Source: Narthecium ossifragum (lineage: Eukaryota > Streptophyta > Magnoliopsida > Dioscoreales > Nartheciaceae). From it: a stretch of DNA of 64,000 nucleotides. Below the pieces are notes generated by a model. That model was not told where the DNA came from, made no database searches, and saw only the letters and a list, made by a program, of their open reading frames with translations. The position numbers and the translations under genes are program-made. The DNA lies in contig OY986964.1 in the NCBI GenBank assembly GCA_963920575.1, positions 12,026,663 to 12,090,662 of the forward strand, read 5' to 3'. Positions within the stretch are counted from its first letter, which is position 1. Each line of letters opens with the position of its first letter. Shown here in pieces: positions 1-8,535 of this stretch.

Positions 1-1198
1 GACGCAAATGAAATTGAAGCATAAACATGAAACAAGATGACATAAGACTATATCGCACTGCTATTCAATACAAAGAACAAGCCAGATGTACAACAGATAA
101 CCATATCATGTTCATGCAAAAGTATCACCTCAAATCTTAAAATTAAAGTAGACCAATTATACCATCACCTCAAAATCTTTTTGGTAGACCAATCGCAAAC
201 CAGGATGACTCGGGCAGCTATTTTTTGTTTTCTTTTTGAGTGAGTAGTTAAGCCGAAGGCTGGGGGATGACTCAGCTATCTTAACTGTTAATGTAGCATT
301 TCCTCACACCGGAAAGACCAATATTGTGGCATGAATTGCCTGGTTATGATGGTTAGTGAAAACACCTTGTGAGTTCATATGGTAAGATGGCCTGAGAAAA
401 AAATTCAAATGTGACTCACATTAAATTGCAACCCAACAACACAAAGTAGGATGAAGACTGCCCTTACAACTACATAATCCTAAAAGAGGATTACAAGTCA
501 ATACCACTTCACATAGGAGGTTGTTAACCAATAAAAGAGCACATACAGTCTTAATTAAGCAGTTAACACACATGCTTCACAAAACACCCAAATGATGAAC
601 TAAATAAATATTCTAGCAACTTGGATAAAGGGAATCGAGTTACCTTATTTATCAGCTCAAGAGCCCCACCGGTAGCAAAAGTTTTCTTTCCAAAGTCATC
701 AAAAGATGTTTGAATGAATAGAAAGGACATTTGACGAGGAAAATTCTTTAAATCAAGTGATAGATTGAAATAAAAACAACCTATAGCTTTTTTTGATAAA
801 ACCATTTATTAATTAGCATAACACATGAAACAGTGACACAATTTCTTTAGCATAGCATAAATAGTATGACAAAATAAAAACGATTGACAAGTAAATTTAG
901 AATATTGAGACTACTCACAAACCAAAAATAAAGCTCAAGAAACCATTTCAGATTTCAGCTGTTGCCGACTCTCCAACAACCTCATTTCCAATTCCTTTTT
1001 TAAAAAAAAAGCCAATCTATGAACTGGTAAAATAAAAAAAGAAGGGCTCAAAATGTGTTAAGAAATAATTTAGCATCTTATGGTCTCACCCGTACTCTAA
1101 GCCTCTTCGTCTTTACAAACTGCTACTTAAAATCATCATAATGCATTGGCAACAACAAACAATCTCAGGAAATGAGAAAGAGTTGAAGGAATAAACTG
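1..1198. other. AT-rich intergenic stretch
   Basis: Mostly AT-rich non-coding sequence with no long ORF on either strand. The only coding-like signal is the short minus-strand segment at 644-745, listed separately. Nothing else recognisable was seen. Confidence 0.5.
644..745 (-). CDS. Possible internal exon of an unrecognised gene
   Basis: On the minus strand a 102-bp open segment (34 whole codons) lies between a good acceptor (pyrimidine-rich tract, then TTTAAAG, at 746-752) and a good donor (AATAAG followed by GTAACT at 643). The peptide contains FIQTSFDDFGKKTF and then TGGALELINK, which looks like folded-protein sequence. To the right on the same strand, 1200-1500 reads like a 5' leader: CGAAACCCTAGC near 1480 and a possible 80-bp intron ending in CTTGCAG near 1234. 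I do not recognise the protein. It may be part of a multi-exon gene extending left out of the window, or a relic. Confidence 0.3.
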
Positions 1199-1330
1199 TT
1201 GACCTTAGGGTTATTCACTGGCAATGTGATTCTTTCTGCAAGTAAGTGTAACAACCAAGAAAGCACTCAAACATCCCAACCAATCACAAATCATGGAAGA
1301 TGGATCAAACAAACCTTTGGTGCCGAGGAG

Positions 1331-1443
1331 AGGGTGAGGGGGCGACCAGCTTCAGATGCTGAGCAGAAGAGCAAGCGAAGCGCGAAGGGTGAGGGGGCGA
1401 CCGGCTTTAGATGCTGAGCAGAAGAGCAAGCGAAGCGCGGAGG
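1331..1443. repeat. Two-copy tandem repeat, 55-bp unit
   Basis: The segment beginning GTGAGGGGGCGACC at 1334 recurs at 1389, so the period is 55 bp with only a few mismatches. Both copies contain GCAAGCGAAGCGCG. It lies in a GC-rich block that may be the leader of a minus-strand transcript. Confidence 0.8.
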
Positions 1444-1610
1444 GAGCGAGCTCCGGTTGACGGGGTCGAGCTAGGGTTTCGTTCTGGAGAGGGCGACGAG
1501 GTTTGGGTTAGGTTTTTTTTGGGTTTTGGTTTTGGCGGCGCCGAGGTAGGGTGGGCGGTGAACAATGGGCCGGCGACGGCTACTGGTGCGAAAGGGGTTT
1601 GGAAGTTTGC

Positions 1611-1680
1611 GAATGAAGCTTTGAAAGAAGCTTGTGAATGAAGCTTTGAAAGAAGCTTGCGAAGGAAGCTTCGAAATAGC
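1611..1680. repeat. Three-copy tandem repeat, 25-bp unit
   Basis: GAATGAAGCTTTGAAAGAAG recurs at 1611, 1636 and, diverged, 1661, so the period is 25 bp. Each unit holds HindIII-type AAGCTT sites. No coding role is evident. Confidence 0.8.
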
Positions 1681-1740
1681 TTATCAAATCTTTCATGTTA
1701 ACGGGTGGATGTCAAATGGGTCTTGACCCATTAAGCACAT

Positions 1741-1780
1741 CTGCCAGCTAGGCGTGTGCATTACACACGCCAGCTTGCAG
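1741..1780. repeat. Inverted repeat (hairpin)
   Basis: GGCGTGTG and CACACGCC flank a 5-base spacer, and the pairing extends outward to AGCT on each side with one bulged base. It lies just outside a GC-rich, retroelement-like block. It may be a transposon end but has no visible partner. Confidence 0.4.
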
Positions 1781-1793
1781 TGTGCACAAATCA

Positions 1794-2386
1794 TTACGCA
1801 TCTAAAAAACCAATCTTCAACTCCAACCTCAGATCTGGCCTCAAACGGCGCTCAAGGCCGTCCTTCCTTAGCATCAACATCCCGGAGAGTCCGCCGCTCT
1901 CCGTTGCCTCTTCTCTCGCCCCCAAAGGAACGGAGATCAGACGGGCAAGATCCGATCCGATGAGGTGCATCATGGTCAAACACCAGGGTTGTGGATGAAC
2001 GCCTTGGCGTCGCCTAATCGGAGAATGAAGGTCGTGCCTTCTGCGTCGCCGGGGAGCAGCACACCACTTGCAGCGGCCACTCCCGCCCCCCACAGACGCC
2101 GCCTCCTTATCTACAAAGGTAGTGAGGATCCCTCCTCTCGGCGTCGTGGTTGGCGATGCGCTCGGCTAAGACGATCGGCGACGAAGGCGTAGTTGAGGGA
2201 GGTGGCGATTCGGTCCTCGCGACGAATCGGAGACCCCCAAACCAATCGTTCGCCTGAAACCCAAAACCCATTCGTCCAGGTATGTCTTTGCCACTGACTA
2301 AATTCCCGTTCTCCTTCCCACCACCGATTAAATTCGGCATCGATTGAGAAGAAGAAAAAAAACATGGATTCACAAAAACAGATGTA
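1794..2386 (-). mobile_element. Probable leader/internal remnant of a copia-type element
   Basis: This GC-rich block lies directly downstream (minus strand) of a methionine-tRNA primer-binding-like site at 2390-2401. It has several overlapping short ORFs on both strands, and no gag, protease or reverse transcriptase motif is visible. By position it should be the start of the element's internal region, but a captured host sequence or exon is equally possible: a splice-donor-like CAG/GTATGT occurs on the plus strand at 2278-2283. Identity is not established. Confidence 0.3.
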
Positions 2387-2800
2387 CTAGCTCTGATACC
2401 AAAGTCGATTTAGATTACTCTGTATAAATCTAGGAAAGTAACGAAAACTTACTCGTTAGCCTAGGATCTTCTTCTCCTTTGTTTCACGTGTGATCCAAGT
2501 GATCTTGTTACTAGAACAAGATTTCCAATCCACAGCCCAAGTTTCTTCTCCTCTGTTTCACGCCTGTCATTCTTTCTCTCCACTGGTTCTTCCTCACTCA
2601 ATCAGAGTTCAATCACTGATCACACGACGGGAAGCCTCTTCTCACTGAAAAATGAACCCCTTTCAAAAGTCTCCAAACGATTCTATTAGTTAGCAGTTTT
2701 AGTAACCGCTAGTAATCGTTTGATTAGCTTAATGTGAATTAGGCTCTTTAATTGGGTCTAGCCATAATTTTGGCGACCATAACTTGTTTATAAACCAACA
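2387..2800 (-). mobile_element. Copia-type LTR remnant with primer-binding site
   Basis: On the minus strand TGGTATCAGAGC (2401 to 2390) is the classic plant primer-binding site matching initiator tRNA-Met. To its right about 400 bp read as an LTR that begins TGTTGGTTTATAAAC at 2800. The inner LTR end is not a clean CA, so the exact boundary is uncertain. No second LTR was found in the window, so this is a fragment. A 5-bp duplication could not be tested because the other end is missing. Confidence 0.55.
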
Positions 2801-3158
2801 CTTGCAGAGAAGTAGTTTAGGTGCTTGAGGGACGCCACATCCGGCCAAGTCAGAGGCGCTAGGAAGAGCTTGGAGAAAAGGACTGCATGGGAGGTGGTTC
2901 CAAGTCTAAGGGTGGCTCGAGGCTCCGGTTCGTGCACCATCTCTAGCAGCAGAGAGCTCTGCAACAGCTAATATCATCCAGCCCAATGCTTCGAGACCTC
3001 AGAGGGGGTTGCCGGAGCGCTTTGTTTCCGGTCTTCTCACATGGCTATTCAAACAATTCCTCCACCCGTAAACATATTTGAATTTGCTTCAAGAACCGCT
3101 GATTTCTCTGTTTTTATGCTGCTGATTTCAATGATGCTTGCGAAACAAGCAAGACTAA

Positions 3159-3389
3159 CTAGCAGTCATGTATTAATGTATAGAGATCCAAGTTGATGAA
3201 CTTTTTGGTCATTACCATGAAATCTTTGAGAATAAATTGAAATTGATTGGATTGCAAATGATTCAGGTCTCGAACTCGTTTATTAATGCGAGGGTTCGGC
3301 TTTGGAAGCCAATGGTGGAGAAGATGTACATGGAGGAGACCAAGGAGCAAGAGCAGAGCAATGGCGACGAGAAGAGTAGTAGGAGCCAT
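3159..3389 (-). CDS. Possible small secreted or membrane-anchored protein (start of gene)
   Basis: An ATG at 3389 (context CCGCCATGGCTC, good for plants) opens a 76-codon frame. It starts [19 protein letters not shown], a hydrophobic signal or anchor segment, and then becomes basic and low in complexity. Upstream the minus strand has a CT-rich leader of about 240 nt and a TATA-like TATTTATAG near 3662-3670, at the right distance for a start site near 3635. In the +1 frame a second ATG at 3331 opens a 22-codon peptide ending at 3263 whose composition looks more natural than the tail of the main frame. Either exon 1 ends soon after the hydrophobic segment, or the gene carries a frameshift. I do not recognise the protein. 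Confidence 0.3.
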   Translation of the reverse strand: MAPTTLLVAIALLLLLGLLHVHLLHHWLPKPNPRINKRVRDLNHLQSNQFQFILKDFMVMTKKFINLDLYTLIHDC

Positions 3390-3659
3390 GGCGGGAAGGA
3401 GCTTGGAGAGGAGAACGGTAATGGAGGAGCGGAAGAGAGAGAGAGGGCGGCGGGGTTGGAGCTCGAAGCCGTTGGGATCTCCGACGAGGACGCGCGGCAG
3501 GGTGATCCGGTGATGATTGACGTTGGGCGGCGGTGCTTGGTTGGGATGGGAATCGTGAGGCGAGAAGAGGAGGAGAGAGTAAGAGAGAGATCGTGGACTA
3601 AATGAAATTTTAACCGCTCTCCGGAGATCCACGGCCACGATTTATCATGGCAGGGCTGC

Positions 3660-3672
3660 TATAAATATTCTA
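3660..3672 (-). promoter_or_regulatory. TATA box for the small minus-strand gene
   Basis: Minus-strand AATATTTATAGC lies about 270 bp upstream of the ATG at 3389 and about 30 bp before the start of a CT-rich leader. This supports a real transcription unit here. Confidence 0.4.
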
Positions 3673-3679
3673 CGTCAGA

Positions 3680-4950
3680 CCCCTTGAATGCGCCAGCTAT
3701 TGGGCCGTGGGAGATTTTTTACATGGTAGGGGTGTCAAAATTACTCCTGTAGGTGGTGCAATTTTTTTACTGCTTAGTAATAGTTTAACAAACTATTAAA
3801 TCTGAGGGGCTGCAGTGACCCAATGTACGGCCACCCCTGTTTTCGTGTTAATACCCCCTTGTAAAATTTAAAATTATCGATAAATATGTATAAATGTTCA
3901 TTTTTATCTACAAATCCTTATAATCGACTCTGATCATGACTAGATAATTTTGAAATTTAGAATTCTTCGTAGTCAATTTTAACCCATATTTATTTCACAA
4001 TAGAGAGCCGCGAGCAACTTTAAATTCAAAATTAGCCATGATATAAAATAGGTCATAAAGCTATGTAGATAAAAAGAGTATTTATAAAGATATGTAGACA
4101 ATTTCTAACTTCAGATGAGTCATTGACACAAACATCAATGTTTAAATCAACCTTATAAGGAGCAAAAACGGTTACAACCGTTTACCTCCTATTAGTTTAT
4201 TTACATGTATATTTTCCTAAGTTAACTTTGTATATTTTTATCATCTTCCCTAAATTAGTTTTAAATATACATCCTTATAATCATAAATCAGGAGATTAGT
4301 TTTAAATATACATACTTATCTACCTTATAAGATCCAAAGGTAGTTACTTTTATGACTCATCATCTGAGTCATAAACTTATACACACATGGCATACACGTG
4401 GTATACACGTGATATAAAATTATAGTTAAATAAACAAAAAAAAGATAGTGACTGATGTGGCGTAAGTTATAATAGAGATAGTGGGGGCGGGCAGTTAGCC
4501 GTGCCATGTGGCACGGGCCCACCACCTAGTTGATATATAGATAAAAAAAAAACCCGAGCATGCTGAATACCACCATGATTTTTTTTATGGAAAATGGAGT
4601 AACTCACGTTATTAATTGAAATAAAGTATTTTTTTTTCCCGAGATAGCATTGAGAAAGCACCTGAAACAATCCATCATCCCCCACAATGACACGTGTCCA
4701 GGGATGCAGCTGTTATTAATAACGCCATAAACTCAAATCCATTGTTTCTTAACTAGATGATATCATTAGCAAGAACAATGTCTCATAATAGCCATTTGTT
4801 AATAAGGCTAATAAAGCCATGCTCATCCACTAATCCAATAATATTCCGCCAATTAAACAATTTAGAGACCACAAAAAATACCAAAAATTCAAGCACTACA
4901 TCCCTAGCTAGGTAAGCTAATTCCTATGTCTATACTCTATAGAAGGTAAA
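3680..4950. other. AT-rich intergenic stretch with small repeats
   Basis: No coding sequence was seen. A direct repeat TTAGTTTTAAATATACAT occurs near 4255 and 4293, and a small hairpin CGTGCC/GGCACG lies near 4500-4515, which may mark an old MITE end. Otherwise unremarkable. Confidence 0.5.
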
Positions 4951-4954
4951 TAAA

Positions 4955-6280
4955 TCACGGCTTCCGCAACGCCACTGCCACCACCACGGCGGCCGCCACC
5001 GCTTGCATCCGGGACCACCTCTTCCCCTGTAACAAATTCTAACTACATTACCGGAAAATTCAAACATATATTCGAATTCAAGTTTAAAATGCGAGGTGTT
5101 AGTTAGCTACCATCGCCGACGAGATAGAGTAATAACCGGTTGAAGAAGCCGCGGCGTGATGCAACGGTGACTGCGCGCCGGAGCTGAAGCCGCTGGTGTT
5201 CCCGCCGGAGTGCGGCGCAGAGGCGATGCCGAGCTCGTAGGCCGGTGAACCGTCCGGCCTGAAGAGGCCGTAGTGCCGCTCCGACGACGGCCCAGGCTTC
5301 ATGTCCTCATTGAACAGCGCGAACACGTAGACGTGGAGCGGCGCCGTCGGCTTCATCGGCGTCCCCTTGCCTTCCGTCACCATCCTCATGAGGTTCCCGT
5401 TGTACCTTATAGCGTTCTCGATCGTCGCCCCCGCCTCGTCGTCGTCTCCGGCCGAAGGCCACCCCGTCTCCGAAACCCTCAGCTCCACCGCCGCCCCACT
5501 CTTCCCCTTTCCCCCCACCGCCGCGATCGCCGATCTCACTGCGTCGACCTGCGCGTGGAGCATGTTGTCGTACCTCAACCCCGATCCGGGATCCACCACA
5601 CCGGAGTTGGGCTCGAACAGGACGTAATCGAGCGGCACTCGTTTCGGATCCGCCTTGTAGGCGAAGTACGGGTATGCATTGATTAGGAACGGCGATCCGG
5701 TCTCTGCGAGGAATTCGAGGAGGGGAGATATGTATGGGATGAGATCTCGCCGGAAGGCACCGGCGGAAGGGGGATAGGAAGTGGAGAGGATGGCGAGGGA
5801 GTGCGCCGTGGTGACCGCCACCTGGTGGTCGAGATTCAGAGAGGCAAGGGAGGCTCGGACGGATTTCATGGCGGGGAGCAGGGACTCGGCGACGGCGGTG
5901 TCATTATCGGAGAGGACCTCGTTCCCAACAGTGACGGCCACGATTCGGGTTGCTGGCAGGTAAGCGGCGACATTGGTGCGGATCCAGTCGAGCGCGACGC
6001 CGCGGTCGCGAGCGGCGGAAACGACGCATTCGTCCGGGAGGCCAATGACGAACTCGACGCCCGTCCCGGCGAAGGCCCGGAGGACGTGGGGGTCGGCGTC
6101 GTAGAGCTTAATGCGGCCCACACCCAGAGAGACGAGTAAAGGTGCCACCCTCTCCGGCGTCGGAAGGTTGTCGGCGACCCGGCCGTAGTTTATTCCCAGC
6201 ACCGACGGCGACGCCGGGTAGCAGGAGATCACGCGGAGCAGCAGAAGCAGCAGCAGGAGCAACAGTGGATGGACGGCCAT
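4955..6280 (-). CDS. Glucan endo-1,3-beta-glucosidase (GH17), GPI-anchored type
   Basis: A GH17 beta-1,3-glucanase that cuts callose-type glucan in the cell wall. Exon 1 is 6280-5111 (390 codons); an 84-bp intron (5110-5027, GT...AG) follows; exon 2 is 5026-4955 (23 codons plus TGA). Total is 413 residues. Residues 1 to about 20 are a leucine-rich signal peptide. The domain starts at VLGINYG (28-34). The acid/base is E121 in VTVGNEVL and the nucleophile is E271 in VSETGWPS; LFNEDMKPGP and HYGLF follow. There is no X8/CBM43 module. The tail is a Ser/Gly-rich linker, then a hydrophobic AVAAAVVVAVAL segment in exon 2, as expected of a GPI-anchor signal. Ignoring the intron gives a 393-residue protein that lacks this tail. 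Comparable Arabidopsis proteins act at plasmodesmata or the wall; which subfamily this belongs to is inference. Confidence 0.93.
5027..5110 (-). other. Intron of the glucanase gene
   Basis: The donor is ATG/GTAGCTAAC at 5110 and the acceptor TTTGTTACAG/GGG at 5027. It is phase 0 and 84 bp long. Reading through it meets TAA after three codons, so splicing is needed for the GPI tail. Confidence 0.8.
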
Positions 6281-6331
6281 TATTCGATCTCAGTGACTAC
6301 AATGTGAGTACTATCATCAATTAATGGTTGT

Positions 6332-6374
6332 TGGGGTTGGGGTGGGGGGAGGGGGGGGGTGGGGGGGGTGGGGG
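6332..6374 (+). promoter_or_regulatory. G-rich tract, candidate G-quadruplex, upstream of the glucanase
   Basis: A nearly uninterrupted run of guanines, in blocks of 4 to 9 separated by single or double T or A, lies about 55-95 bp upstream of the glucanase start codon. On the gene's own strand it is C-rich. Four or more G-runs with short loops meet the usual G-quadruplex rule. A possible TATA (CATAAAAGC, minus, near 6455-6461) would place this tract in the 5' leader. Confidence 0.6.
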
Positions 6375-6380
6375 ATAAGA

Positions 6381-7135
6381 TTAGGATTGGCTAGACGACA
6401 AGGAGGGGCTGGGAGGTGGCTAGTTTAGGGGCCGTTGTTTGGGTTCTCTTTTGCTTTTATGCGTACCATGTGCCTCCTGGGTGGTGTTGCAGTAGAGACT
6501 AGAGAGACAAGGGCTCAATAGGAGAAGGACGTAGGTTCTTTCGCTCTTTCTCGTGCTTTTCCACTTTCTCTTTCTTATCTTTCCCTGCTTTTAATCCAGC
6601 AGAGGGTAACCCAAGCCTAAGCTTTTTTCCCTGAATGGAATGCCCCAAAAGAAGGTAAAGTATAATGCTTGCTAGGGCCTAGGGGCATGTGGGTGGTACC
6701 AAATTAAGGTGGGGTTTGTCTGATGAGTGATGGGTGGTGATTAAATACAGTAGGTGCAGGGCAGGCTTTTGTTCTTGAGGGAACCGTTTTTGTTATGGAT
6801 TCACTGTAAATTTGGTTTTAATCGCGTAGAGTAAATAACCAGGTTGGATCGGGGAAGGAAGGGATCGGACTAGCTTCGTCAGTGAAGTCGTGAAATGTGG
6901 TGAGCAGGACCATTTGGTGTTCACTGTTCTCGCTTTGTAATTCTTGCAAGCCATGCAGCTATCTGCGCAGGGTTTTTGAAGAAGAGTACTCAAGATTGTG
7001 TTTTTGTATTATTTCAAGGGAGAATTCTTTTTTTTTCTTGGACATGACAAGTTTGGTAGTTGCACGTTTTTGTGTCGCATGAGTCGTCCACCATGCACAT
7101 CTACGTGTCTATGGGCGATATGGAGACGCGAGAAG
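6381..7135. other. Intergenic stretch, nothing recognised
   Basis: Probable upstream region of the minus-strand glucanase, with AT-rich sequence and no sustained ORF. A CATAAAAGC TATA candidate lies on the minus strand near 6455-6461. No transposon ends were seen before the hAT element at 7144. Confidence 0.4.
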
Positions 7136-7269
7136 TGTGTGTGCAGCGGCGAAATCAGAATGAGACTTAAGAGGGGGCGAAATCTAAAGCAAAATGATCA
7201 TTTTTCTTTTCTTTTAAGTAATGCAAAAAATATCTTAGAATTACAATATCAAACATTTTCTTTTTCCAA

Positions 7270-7790
7270 GAATTACGATATGCATTCTCTTGGTCATGTC
7301 CGTGTGCGGAAAATATGTGCGATACACTTTGCCATTGATTTCTGAGTGTTTCATATTTTTCTCTAATTTTATTGTGAAAACTGTTATGTGCATCAACATG
7401 TTCACCAAATTTTTCTATTGTCTTTTTCCAATTGTTGAATCATATATGTACATGTAAACACATCTCCTTCACATTGCTCTCCTTGAGGTTTCCTAAATAG
7501 ATAACAACATAAGCAATACGCTGCATCTTTTGATACACTGTATTCCAACCACCCATAGTCTTTGAATCATGTCTCCCTAAAACTCCTCATATCTTTTCCA
7601 TATTTTTTCTTGGGAAAATTATGATCAAACGGTTTACAAGGGCCTTTGATCAAGTACCCCTTACGAATTTCATCCCTAATTCCAACATCATATGTTTCAA
7701 TGGGTTTACACAACCCTGGGTCACCAACAATATCATTCGGATGAATTAAACTAGTTCAAGGTCTTTTCGGACTAGTATTATCTGAAGTAG
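7270..7790 (-). pseudogene. Relic of a TTF-type zinc-finger hAT transposase (zf-MYM-like protein)
   Basis: The minus strand reads, with breaks, through the characteristic TTF domain: DPGLCKPIETYD, then IRDEIRKGYLIKGPCKPFDHNFPKKK, then WLEYSVSKDAAYCLCCYLFR. The last block carries the CLCCYLF cysteine motif of plant zf-MYM/TTF proteins. A TGA lies inside the domain where family members have Trp, another stop lies upstream, and the frame drifts after about 7380. The DUF4371 and hAT dimerisation parts are missing. It is non-functional. Confidence 0.75.
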
Positions 7791-8339
7791 TATGCAAGTC
7801 ATGAGTATTAGACGATTCACCGCTTAGTCCGCTTCGTGGGTTTTTTGAATCACAAACTTATCAATTATCTAAATAAAACAAAACAAAACAAAAATAAAAA
7901 TGCGACAATTAGAAATCAAACTAATAAATTATCAAATAATTAACTAAGTCCTAACATATAAATAATTAACTAAATCAAACTAATATATTATAGATCCTAA
8001 CATTAACAAATAATTAACTAAATCAAATAATTTTAATAAAAAAAAACATACATGCTCTGCTCTGTTTAGGACTCTGTTTCTTCTCACTTGGGTGGGTGCC
8101 AGCTCGTTTTAGCTCCTCTAGCTCTTGATATATATTGGAAGCTGCTTCTTTAACGCTCGATTCCACAATAATTGGAGCAGCTATGGATGACTTGCCGCCA
8201 ATTCAACTTCGAGATCTACATCGTACTACAATAGCACCCAAATCGTTCACACCTACAGAGAATTATATGCCGGAAGAAACGCCGGCCGACAACGGGAGCT
8301 CGGAAACTCCCGACGTGGATAACTTGCCACGGCCACCTC

Positions 8340-8430
8340 TTGCTCGAGTTGTGAGTCGAACACCCGAATGGTCTGACAGCAAGAGCTGGGAAGCTCCGGA
8401 AAGTGCTTTTGTGAGTCGAACACCCGAATG
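8340..8430. repeat. Two-copy repeat inside the hAT element
   Basis: GTGAGTCGAACACCCGAATG occurs at about 8350 and 8411, a spacing near 61 bp. It lies in the minus-strand 5' part of the hAT element. Confidence 0.7.
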
Positions 8431-8486
8431 GTTGCCGGAACCAAAGCCGGCTGACGACGAGAGCTCAGAAACTTCCAGCGTCGCCG

Positions 8487-8519
8487 GGGGGGGGGGGGGG
8501 GGGGGGGGGCGGCCGCCCC
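8487..8519. repeat. Poly(G) tract beside the hAT end
   Basis: An uninterrupted run of about 24-26 G is followed by CGGCCGCCCCC, so the hAT end can fold back as G-run against C-run. The tract sits just inside the terminal inverted repeat. Its length is a likely assembly or slippage weak point. Confidence 0.85.
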
Positions 8520-8535
8520 CCTGGTTCCGCCACTG

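Larger units (their letters stand above)
7144..8535 (-). mobile_element. Decayed hAT-superfamily DNA transposon (TTF/zf-MYM-like type)
   Basis: The ends are imperfect terminal inverted repeats: CAGCGGCGAAATCAG at 7144 and, read on the minus strand from 8535, CAGTGGCGGAACCAG. They are flanked by 8-bp duplications TGTGTGTG (7136-7143) and CGTGTGTG (8536-8543), matching at 7 of 8 positions. An 8-bp duplication is the hAT hallmark. Length is 1392 bp, too short for a complete transposase. The interior holds the start of a TTF-type zinc-finger protein (listed separately), so this is an internal-deletion derivative. Confidence 0.8.

Noticed and set aside
1794..2373. Host gene on the minus strand (88-99-codon ORFs)
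   Set aside because: No motif, and the segment starts directly at a retroelement primer-binding site. Kept only as a possible element interior.
5273..6139. Plus-strand ORFs over the glucanase
   Set aside because: Arg/His-rich antisense shadows of the GC-rich glucanase exon.
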